A program made the position numbers and the translations under genes. Of a stretch of 7,001 nt of DNA, positions 1 to 4,519 are shown in pieces. The stretch spans positions 1-7,001 of the forward strand of contig JBDSHG010000205.1 of NCBI GenBank assembly GCA_039918615.1, read 5' to 3'. This DNA is from FEN-1250 sp039918615 (GTDB lineage: Bacteria > Gemmatimonadota > Gemmatimonadetes > Gemmatimonadales > Gemmatimonadaceae). Positions within the stretch are counted from its first letter, which is position 1. Each line of letters opens with the position of its first letter. The notes under the pieces were generated by a model. It did not search any database. It was not told the DNA's origin and was given only the letters and a program-made list of their open reading frames with translations.

Positions 1-700
1 CGAGCTCGAACTTCCCCATCTTGAGATTCAGCCATGGGCTGTCTCCCAGGTTGTCGAAGCGAACGTGCATCGCTTCGAAGCCGAACGACCCGAGATTGTC
101 GCCCGAAAGGAGCACGACGAAGGAGACGTTTTTCCAGAGGGTGCCGGCCGTCCAGATGTCTATGCCGGAGAGATCGAAGCCGTGAGACGTCAGGGTGCGC
201 TCGACCTGCCCGCTCTTGGAATCGCCTGGAGTGGCGTCCACGAGCTGCTTCGTGGCGCGCTCCACATGGAACTGCGGGGTGACGCGAATCGTGAGCGGGA
301 TGTACCCGTTGCTCTGCGCCATCGGCGAGTCCTTCTCGTTTCGCAGCTGGTAGCCGTTGTCCCGGAACTGCTGTCCGAAGCTGTTCAGCTCTGGCCACAC
401 CGTGTGACACGCGGAGCATCGCAGCCCGTACTTGCGCGCGAACGCCGGAATGAGCTTCACCTTCTTCGTCGCATAGCTCGTTGTGGCCGCGCGCTCACCA
501 TTCTGGATCGACGCGACGTACGCCCGATACGCGTCGGCCACATCCTGGCTCGTCGATGGAGTGGCGCGTTCGACCATCGCCGAATCGCTGCCGCGAACAA
601 CCATCGCGCTCGCGGATGTGACGCCGATCATACTGGCACCCACTCCCAACGCGCAGACCCTCATCCCTCTGATGAAACGCGAGTACATCGTCGACCTCAT
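1..700 (-). CDS. Secreted monoheme c-type cytochrome with porin-like C-terminal region (Cyc2-like architecture), partial
   Basis: This gene is read on the minus strand from ATG at 700 and runs off the left edge; 233 codons are visible. The start has a good ribosome binding site (GGAGG, about 4 nt upstream). Residues 1-32 form a signal peptide with Arg residues, a hydrophobic stretch and a likely cut after ASA. A linker follows, then one heme-binding motif CSACH at residues 95-99 within the context PAFARKYGLRCSACHTVWPE and ...NSFGQQFRDNGY. This PxFARxxGxxCxxCH plus NxFGxxFxxNGY pattern is known from fused monoheme cytochrome-porins such as the iron oxidase Cyc2. Residues from about 134 on alternate polar and hydrophobic residues as in outer-membrane beta-barrel strands (for example the stretches near 192-200, 208-216 and 223-233). 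Heme attachment in the periplasm is expected. Iron oxidation is only a guess: the barrel is cut off and the pre-heme linker is longer than in typical Cyc2. It could be another cytochrome-tagged porin family. Confidence 0.8.
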   Translation of the reverse strand, partial: MRSTMYSRFIRGMRVCALGVGASMIGVTSASAMVVRGSDSAMVERATPSTSQDVADAYRAYVASIQNGERAATTSYATKKVKLIPAFARKYGLRCSACHTVWPELNSFGQQFRDNGYQLRNEKDSPMAQSNGYIPLTIRVTPQFHVERATKQLVDATPGDSKSGQVERTLTSHGFDLSGIDIWTAGTLWKNVSFVVLLSGDNLGSFGFEAMHVRFDNLGDSPWLNLKMGKFEL

Positions 701-910
701 TGTGCCTCCGCTGGACACGGCGAGTGATCCTCAGGGAGCGTCGCTGTTCTCGTCCCGGTCACAACGAAGGAGACTGCCTTCGGTGATATCGAGCTGGCCG
801 GTTGTCGATGCGAATACCGTCCGTTCGGAATGCGACAGCTGTCCTTCCGGCGGGGATATAGGAATCGGGCTCGCGATTGCTCAAGCACAATGCGCACAAT
901 GATTTGTATA

Positions 911-939
911 TTTATAACTAAATAAATATTTATTTCTAA
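911..939 (-). promoter_or_regulatory. Candidate promoter for the cytochrome-porin gene
   Basis: On the minus strand the hexamers TTAGAA (934-939) and TATAAA (911-916) are separated by exactly 17 nt, in a strongly AT-rich island within GC-rich DNA. The -10 matches the sigma70 consensus at 5 of 6 positions, the -35 at only 3. Transcription would start near 904, giving a 5' untranslated region of about 200 nt before the ATG at 700. The assignment rests on pattern alone. Confidence 0.4.
920..935. repeat. Perfect 16-bp palindrome, candidate operator
   Basis: AAATAAATATTTATTT is its own reverse complement. It lies within the 17-nt spacer of the candidate minus-strand promoter and overlaps the inner part of the -35 box, which is where a dimeric repressor would block RNA polymerase. 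ArsR/SmtB-family proteins bind AT-rich inverted repeats and one is encoded nearby, but the pairing of this site with that protein is inference. Palindromes are easier to get by chance in AT-rich DNA. Confidence 0.45.
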
Positions 940-1052
940 CAAATCCGCGAGAATTGCTGATTCCACATCTCGCCGTCGAGTCCTGCATGGGACGATTTTC
1001 ATGCGGCGCTCGTGCCTCGACGTCGTGTGCGAGCGAGGCGCACCAGCTCCTC

Positions 1053-1073
1053 TTAGTAGCGAATAATTACTAA
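1053..1073. repeat. Inverted repeat TTAGTA-N9-TACTAA
   Basis: Six-base arms TTAGTA (1053-1058) and TACTAA (1068-1073) flank 9 nt and lie in an AT island in the middle of the intergenic region. The arm and spacing are compatible with a dimer-binding site such as those used by ArsR-type regulators. No gene starts right next to it, so its role is open. Confidence 0.3.
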
Positions 1074-1396
1074 ATATGGAGGGGCGCGGTTCGACACGGA
1101 TTCGGGTGCAGGGGAGGTCAATGGGCGCGTCCCACTCCCCGGCCACCCGCTGGAAGCCTCGCCTTGCTGCGCGGAACGGCGGGAGCAGCGGGCGTGAATC
1201 GAGGGGTAGATCGCTCAGCAGGGCGTCGGCGTATTCAGCGCGTCGACCTCCACCGTGAACGTGCGCGCGCTGCATCGAGCGAGCTCCTGGCGTGCCCGGA
1301 CGGTTCCGATGAGTTGCCAGATCGCCCGACGCCGTCGCGCGGTGCGCGAGTGCCACCGGGGGCGGGCGTGGGAGGGCGACATACAAAGTACAGTGT

Positions 1397-1425
1397 TTCG
1401 ACCGGTACTCAAGTATTCTTATAAC
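1397..1425 (+). promoter_or_regulatory. Weak candidate promoter for the ArsR-family gene
   Basis: TATAAC (1420-1425) matches the -10 consensus at 5 of 6 positions. The hexamer 17 nt upstream, TTCGAC (1397-1402), is a poor -35. Transcription would start near 1432, about 40 nt before the regulator's ATG. The AT-rich setting in GC-rich DNA is the main support. Confidence 0.3.
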
Positions 1426-1446
1426 TATACAACAACTTGATGATCC

Positions 1447-1460
1447 CGGGTCCGGACCCG
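1447..1460. repeat. Perfect 14-bp palindrome ahead of the ArsR-family start codon
   Basis: CGGGTCCGGACCCG is fully self-complementary, is flanked by GATC on each side with one offset base, and ends 11 nt before the ATG at 1472. It occupies the place where a Shine-Dalgarno sequence would be expected, and no such sequence is visible. It could be an autoregulatory operator or a 5'-UTR hairpin. Confidence 0.45.
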
Positions 1461-1471
1461 ATCTTTCGCCC

Positions 1472-1786
1472 ATGCCCAATCGATTGAACCCCGAAACAGC
1501 CCCCTCCGTCGAGGATCGCGCCCTCGTTTTCAAGGCGATCGGAGATCCGACGCGGGTTCGCATCATCGAGCTCTTGCGTGCGCAAACGGAAGAGATCACG
1601 GGGACCGAGATCGCCGGGAGCGTCGGCGTCAGTCTCGCGCTGCTCTGCCATCACTCGAGTGTGCTGGTCGAGGCGGGGCTGGTGACGAAGCGAAAGGAAG
1701 GGCAAACATCGTACTGGATGCTCAACCGGGACGCGCTCGCAGCTGCACTCGGGTCGCTCGCAGAGCCGGGCGCGATCGCGGGCTAG
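1472..1786 (+). CDS. ArsR/SmtB-family winged-helix transcriptional regulator
   Basis: The 104-residue protein has the length and layout of single-domain ArsR repressors. Residues about 17-37 contain the typical start (ALVFKAIGDPTRVRIIELL). A helix-turn-helix covers about 45-72 (TEIAGSVGVSLALLCHHSSV, then LVEAGLV), and the wing follows with KRKEGQTSYWMLN. Such proteins bind DNA as dimers and usually leave it on binding metal or on thiol modification. The classical arsenic motif ELCVCDL is absent from helix 3 and the C-terminal His/Asp zinc site of CzrA-type proteins is not seen. The only cysteine, Cys59, lies in the recognition helix in a C-H-H triplet, so the signal is unknown. The start has no clear Shine-Dalgarno; a perfect palindrome sits just upstream. 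Divergent orientation to the cytochrome gene suggests, but does not prove, that it controls that gene and itself. Confidence 0.88.
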   Translation: MPNRLNPETAPSVEDRALVFKAIGDPTRVRIIELLRAQTEEITGTEIAGSVGVSLALLCHHSSVLVEAGLVTKRKEGQTSYWMLNRDALAAALGSLAEPGAIAG

Positions 1787-1881
1787 CGGCGTGCCGGGAT
1801 GATGGTTTACAGATAGGTGATCCCGCAGCACGGGTTGTGCATTACACGAAGATCACGACAACACTCCCTTCCGAGGCATCA

Positions 1882-2370
1882 ATGCATCGTCACAATGTTT
1901 TCTCCATGGTTGCCGTTGCAGCCATTGTCACCGCTGCTGCGTGCAATCCGTTCCACAAGAACGCCAACGAGATCAAGACGGTCGACATCCCGGTGGGTGA
2001 GCGCTGGAACGCGACGCTGGCGACGCCGTCGGGTCTCGCGGGCGCCGTGCAGATCCACGGCACCGGCTACGTCGCGCGCGACCCGTCGGGATCGAGCAAG
2101 GCGGTGATCCACGTGTCGAACGCCACTGCGGGCGGGGTGCATCCGTGGTCGGTTCGCATTGGGCTCTGCGGCGACCCGAACAATCCGGTGCTCGGCGATC
2201 TGTCTGCGTATCCGAATCTCAAGATCGACAAGGACGGCACGGCGCAGGGCGGCGCGCTCCTCTCCGTTCCCTTCCCGACGAGCGGCAGCTACTCGCTCGA
2301 GGTTCGTGCATCGCCGACGAACATGGGCACGGTCATCACGTGCGGGAACCTCGCTCCGCCAACGCAGTGA
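1882..2370 (+). CDS. Small lipoprotein with Cu/Zn-SOD/CHRD-like domain
   Basis: The ATG at 1882 is preferred over a GTG at 1837 because GAGG lies 5 nt upstream and the protein then begins with a proper signal: a short basic start, the hydrophobic stretch VFSMVAVAAIVTAAA, and Cys21 as lipidation site (a weak lipobox, AAAC). The mature part is about 140 residues and predicted to be all beta. It includes GGVHPWSVRIGLCGDPNNPV (85-103), SAYPNLKIDKDGTAQG (108-123) and a final ASPTNMGTVITCGNL (143-157). Cys96 and Cys154, both followed by Gly, could form a disulfide. The pattern (HPW..., LCG, a DGTA turn, an MGT..CG end) resembles short lipoproteins with an SOD-like or CHRD-like fold. The metal-binding His set of active Cu/Zn superoxide dismutase is not present, so enzyme activity is not expected. 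The function is unknown. It lies 95 nt after the regulator gene, on the same strand. Confidence 0.75.
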   Translation: MHRHNVFSMVAVAAIVTAAACNPFHKNANEIKTVDIPVGERWNATLATPSGLAGAVQIHGTGYVARDPSGSSKAVIHVSNATAGGVHPWSVRIGLCGDPNNPVLGDLSAYPNLKIDKDGTAQGGALLSVPFPTSGSYSLEVRASPTNMGTVITCGNLAPPTQ

Positions 2371-2374
2371 TCGT

Positions 2375-2410
2375 ATGGATGAATGGCGTGCTCTTGCGCC
2401 ATTCGTCCGT
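2375..2410. repeat. 14-bp imperfect stem-loop just after the lipoprotein gene
   Basis: Positions 2375-2388 pair with 2397-2410 over 14 pairs around an 8-nt loop. The core GAATGGCG/CGCCATTC is perfect and the outer part includes G-U pairs. It begins 5 nt after the lipoprotein stop codon, so it may end or stabilise that transcript, although no T-run follows. It also overlaps the candidate -35 box of the leader promoter. Confidence 0.45.
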
Positions 2411-2422
2411 GCATCACATACT
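2394..2422 (+). promoter_or_regulatory. Candidate promoter of the aroF-pheA operon
   Basis: TTGCGC (2394-2399) and CATACT (2417-2422) are spaced by 17 nt and match sigma70 boxes at 3 of 6 and 4 of 6 positions. With usual spacing, transcription would begin at about 2429, the A of the leader peptide's ATG. That fits the lack of any Shine-Dalgarno before this ATG and suggests leaderless translation. The boxes are weak, so position matters more here than the match. Confidence 0.35.
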
Positions 2423-2428
2423 GCCCGC

Positions 2429-2500
2429 ATGAACACGCACGCCACGAGCTACCTCGCATATTTTACCAGCTTTTGGGGATATCCCCCCGGAAGCCGGTAG
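2429..2500 (+). CDS. Aromatic-rich leader peptide of the aroF-pheA attenuator
   Basis: A 23-residue open frame runs from ATG 2429 to TAG 2498-2500. Its middle reads SYLAYFTSFWGYPP: Tyr8, Tyr11, Phe12, Phe15, Trp16 and Tyr18, so 6 of 23 residues are aromatic and all three aromatic amino acids occur. It sits between the candidate promoter and a terminator that precedes DAHP synthase, which makes the first step of aromatic amino acid synthesis. In known attenuators such as trp and phe of enteric bacteria, ribosome stalling at such codons for lack of charged tRNA chooses the antiterminated RNA fold. The Phe15 and Trp16 codons (2471-2476) lie inside the 5' arm of a hairpin and the stop codon overlaps the end of its 3' arm, as this mechanism requires. 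No Shine-Dalgarno is present. The peptide itself probably has no function. Confidence 0.82.
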   Translation: MNTHATSYLAYFTSFWGYPPGSR

Positions 2501-2506
2501 CTCGTG
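2443..2506 (+). promoter_or_regulatory. Region 1:2 hairpin (anti-antiterminator) of the attenuator
   Basis: An outer perfect inverted repeat pairs CACGAGCTACC (2443-2453) with GGTAGCTCGTG (2496-2506). An inner hairpin pairs 2465-2478 with 2485-2498 at 13 of 14 positions, counting two G-U pairs, around a 6-nt loop. The last three bases of the two pairings compete, so the full structure would be the outer 8 bp (2443-2450 with 2499-2506), a bulge, and then the inner stem. It sequesters the antiterminator arm 2487-2496 and includes the Tyr8, Phe15 and Trp16 codons. Confidence 0.65.
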
Positions 2507-2543
2507 CCCAGCGGTCGTTAACGACTAGGCGGTGCGTCACCAC

Positions 2544-2578
2544 GGCTCCCGGAGAAATCCGGGAGCCTTCTTGTTTTC
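2544..2578 (+). terminator. Intrinsic terminator (region 3:4) before aroF
   Basis: GGCTCCCGGA (2544-2553) pairs perfectly with TCCGGGAGCC (2558-2567) around a GAAA tetraloop and is followed by the T-rich tail TTCTTGTTTT. It ends 12 nt before the aroF ATG, too close to leave room for another promoter. It is therefore best read as the attenuator's terminator rather than the end of the lipoprotein transcript about 170 nt upstream. Confidence 0.9.
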
Positions 2579-2590
2579 GAGGCCCTCGAG

Positions 2591-3637
2591 ATGATCATCG
2601 TTACCAAGTCCAACGTATCGGAACCCGAGCTCGCGAACATTCGGCAGCGTGTCGAGTCGCTCGGGCTCAAGACCCACATCACGCGCGGCTCGCATCGTGT
2701 CGTGATCGGCTGCGTCGGCGACGACGCTGCGCTTTCCGAGATTCCGCTGCTGGCGCTCGCCGGCGTCGAGAGCGTGACGCCGATTTTGCGCCCGTACAAG
2801 CTCGCATCGCGGGAGTTTGGACATCCCGACGAGCCGACGGTCGTGTGCGTTGCGCCGGGCGTCGCGTTCGGCGGACGCGCGATCCAGGTCATCGCGGGGC
2901 CGTGCTCCGTCGAGGGCGGAGAGATGCTGCTCGAAACTGCGATCGCTGTGAAGGGCGCAGGTGCGACGCTCCTGCGTGGCGGCGCGTACAAGCCGCGCAC
3001 GTCGCCGTACGCCTTTCAGGGGATGGGCGAGGCCGCACTCGAGCTCCTCGCCGCGACGCGCGCGGAGACCGGGCTTCCGATCGTCACCGAGGTGATGGAC
3101 ACGCGACAGGTCGACACGGTGTGCCGCTACGCCGACATGCTGCAGATCGGCGCGCGCAACATGCAGAACTTCGCGCTGCTCGCCGAAGTCGGGAAAACGA
3201 AGAAGCCGGTGCTGCTCAAGCGCGGGCTCTCGGCGACCATCAGGGAGCTGTTGATGGCGGCGGAGTACGTGATGGCGAGCGGGAATCAGGACGTGGTGCT
3301 GTGCGAGCGCGGCATCCGCACCTTCGAGACGGCGACGCGCAACACGCTCGACGTCGCCGCGATTCCGGTGCTGAAGGAGGAGACGCATCTGCCGGTGATC
3401 GTCGACCCGAGCCACGCGGGCGGTCGCGCGGCGCTCGTCGCGCCGCTCGCCTTCGCTGCGATCGCAGCCGGCGCGGACGGGCTTATAATCGAAGTGCATC
3501 CACACCCCGAAGATGCGCGTTCGGATGGCGATCAGTCGCTCGACTTTGCCTCCTTCGTCGACGTGATGACGCGTATCGCGCCATTCGCGGACGCCGCGGG
3601 GCGCACGATGCACGCGCCGTCGCACGGCCCCGCGTGA
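2591..3637 (+). CDS. aroF: 3-deoxy-7-phosphoheptulonate (DAHP) synthase, type I-beta
   Basis: It condenses phosphoenolpyruvate and erythrose 4-phosphate to DAHP, the first step of the shikimate pathway, in the cytoplasm. The 348-residue protein has an N-terminal ferredoxin-like domain (about 1-68), as in the Thermotoga-type enzyme where it mediates feedback control. The TIM-barrel catalytic part shows AGPCSVE (102-108), RGGAYKPRTSPYAFQG (129-144), QIGARNMQNFALL (185-197), LLKRGL (208-213), DPSHAGG (272-278) and EVHPHPEDARSDGDQSL (301-317). Cys105, His275, Glu301 and Asp312 match the four metal ligands of the family by position and context. The ATG at 2591 is supported by GAGG 8 nt upstream and the family-typical start MIIVTKSN. 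A short hairpin, TCGAG/CTCGA (2577-2589), could mask this ribosome site. Expression is likely controlled by the upstream attenuator. The last 4 nt overlap pheA. Confidence 0.96.
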   Translation: MIIVTKSNVSEPELANIRQRVESLGLKTHITRGSHRVVIGCVGDDAALSEIPLLALAGVESVTPILRPYKLASREFGHPDEPTVVCVAPGVAFGGRAIQVIAGPCSVEGGEMLLETAIAVKGAGATLLRGGAYKPRTSPYAFQGMGEAALELLAATRAETGLPIVTEVMDTRQVDTVCRYADMLQIGARNMQNFALLAEVGKTKKPVLLKRGLSATIRELLMAAEYVMASGNQDVVLCERGIRTFETATRNTLDVAAIPVLKEETHLPVIVDPSHAGGRAALVAPLAFAAIAAGADGLIIEVHPHPEDARSDGDQSLDFASFVDVMTRIAPFADAAGRTMHAPSHGPA

Positions 3638-4494
3638 CGCGCACCGCACGCATCGCCTTCCAGGGAGAGCTCGGCGCCTTCAGCGAGGAGGCGATCCGCA
3701 ACATCGATGCGCACGCCGAGGTGGTGCCGTGCAGGGAGTTCATCGACGTCGCGCAGGCGGTGGAGAACGGCGACGTCGATGCGGGGATGCTGCCGATCGA
3801 GAACACGCTCGCGGGGTCGGTGGTTGGAAGCTACGACGCGCTGCAGACGTGCGGGTCGCTGCAGGTGGTCGCCGAGACGGTGGTGGAGATCCACCACTGC
3901 GTGATGGCGCCTCACGGCGCACGTCTGGGTGCGCTCACCATGGTAGAGAGCCATCCGGTGGCGCTCGCGCAGTGTACGCGCTGGCTGCGCGCGCACCCCT
4001 CGATCGTGGCGCGCGCGGCGTACGACACTGCGGGCGCAGCGCGCGACGTCGCGGCGCGGGGCGACGTGCACGCGGCGGCGATCGCGGGGCGGCACGCGGC
4101 CGCGCGCTACGATCTCGAGATTCTCGCGGCGGACATCGAGAACCGCTCCGACAATCAGACGCGCTTCCTCATGATCGCACGCGACTCCCCTCCACTCGGG
4201 CACGACGCGCTGGCGCGGACCGCGCTGCTGATCACGACGCCGAACGTGCCGGGCGCGCTGCTCCGCGTGCTCGAGCCGCTCGCGCGCAACCGGATCAACA
4301 TGAGCAAGCTCGAATCGCGGCCGGCGGAGGAGCCGTGGCACTACCGATTCTTCCTCGAGCTCGATCATCCGGCTGGCGACCCCGCGCTCGATACGGCGAT
4401 CGTGCAGCTGCGCGAGGCGACCGAGTCGCTTCGGGTGCTGGGAACGTACACGCGATGGCGCGCTGGACGTGCGGACGATCGCGCACCAGATTAG
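3634..4494 (+). CDS. pheA: Prephenate dehydratase with C-terminal ACT domain
   Basis: It converts prephenate to phenylpyruvate, the committed step to phenylalanine. The GTG start at 3634 overlaps the aroF stop (GTGA), which implies translational coupling; no Shine-Dalgarno is seen and the reading frame then begins MTRTARIAFQGELGAFSE, the usual N-terminus of the family. The dehydratase domain covers about 5-182 with PIENTLAGSV (54-63) and the catalytic NQTRF segment (Thr176, Arg177, Phe178). The ACT domain covers about 195-275 and keeps both Phe-binding motifs, PGALL (206-210) and ESRP (227-230), so feedback inhibition by phenylalanine is likely. At 286 residues it is a monofunctional enzyme without the chorismate mutase domain found in enteric PheA. 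Chorismate mutase must be encoded elsewhere. Confidence 0.95.
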   Translation: MTRTARIAFQGELGAFSEEAIRNIDAHAEVVPCREFIDVAQAVENGDVDAGMLPIENTLAGSVVGSYDALQTCGSLQVVAETVVEIHHCVMAPHGARLGALTMVESHPVALAQCTRWLRAHPSIVARAAYDTAGAARDVAARGDVHAAAIAGRHAAARYDLEILAADIENRSDNQTRFLMIARDSPPLGHDALARTALLITTPNVPGALLRVLEPLARNRINMSKLESRPAEEPWHYRFFLELDHPAGDPALDTAIVQLREATESLRVLGTYTRWRAGRADDRAPD

Positions 4495-4519
4495 CGCCAC
4501 CCCATTAGCGAGGTGTCGT

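Larger units (their letters stand above)
701..1471. other. Long intergenic region between divergent genes
   Basis: No convincing gene is present in this 770-bp stretch. The possible reading frames are Arg/Ser/Pro-rich and low in hydrophobic structure, as expected of noncoding GC-rich DNA, and none has a clear ribosome binding site. The region holds three AT-rich islands (about 898-945, 1053-1077 and 1411-1435) that each contain ATAACTA or ATTACTA on the plus strand, at 914, 1066 and 1421. A tandem GCACAAT repeat with a 9-nt period lies at 885-900. The AT islands look like regulatory DNA for the flanking cytochrome and ArsR genes. A degraded gene or small RNA cannot be excluded. Confidence 0.55.
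2429..2578 (+). ncRNA. Transcription attenuator leader RNA of aroF-pheA
   Basis: This leader can form two exclusive folds. In fold A, region 1 (2465-2478) pairs with region 2 (2485-2498) and the 3:4 terminator forms. In fold B, the region 2 segment CCGGAAGCCG (2487-2496) pairs with CGGCTCCCGG (2543-2552) in 9 of 10 positions, with one A-C mismatch, and so removes the 5' arm of the terminator. A ribosome stalled at Tyr11, Phe12, Phe15 or Trp16 would block region 1, allow fold B and let transcription reach aroF. A ribosome reaching the stop codon would cover region 2, and the terminator would form. Between the regions lie small local stems: GTCGTTAACGAC (2514-2525) and GGTG/CACC (2531-2541). 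The pairings were read directly from the sequence; the mechanism is inferred from the classical trp/phe model. Confidence 0.75.

Noticed and set aside
1215..1412. A 65-codon minus-strand frame with the plausible-looking ending FTVEVDALNTPTPC
   Set aside because: Most of the frame is basic and unstructured, with no start signal and no recognisable family; it could at most be a gene remnant.
1164..1424. Small plus-strand frames in the 701-1471 gap as possible genes
   Set aside because: They have no ribosome binding site and low-complexity Arg/Ala/Pro composition, and they overlap one another in different frames.
697..1599. A 300-codon minus-strand open frame across the intergenic region and the start of the regulator gene
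   Set aside because: Its first part is antisense to the clear ArsR-family gene, its composition is Arg/Ser-rich without domain pattern, and the promoter-like AT islands lie inside it.
1795..1825. Inverted repeat CGGGAT-N19-ATCCCG after the ArsR-family gene as a terminator
   Set aside because: The arms are only 6 bp around a long loop and no T-run follows. It may be chance.
2544..2578. Reading the strong terminator as the end of the lipoprotein transcript only
   Set aside because: It lies about 170 nt after that stop codon but 12 nt before aroF, and a leader peptide with fitting pairing regions precedes it. An attenuator explains the layout better, although read-through transcripts would also end there.
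2429..2578. T-box or metabolite riboswitch as the control element before aroF
   Set aside because: No T-box consensus and no recognisable aptamer was seen, while the aromatic codon run directly supports ribosome-mediated attenuation.
2383..3633. Upstream in-frame extension of pheA across aroF
   Set aside because: The frame is open without stops in GC-rich DNA, but it overlaps the whole aroF gene and translates to an Arg-rich sequence. The family-like protein begins only at the GTG at 3634.
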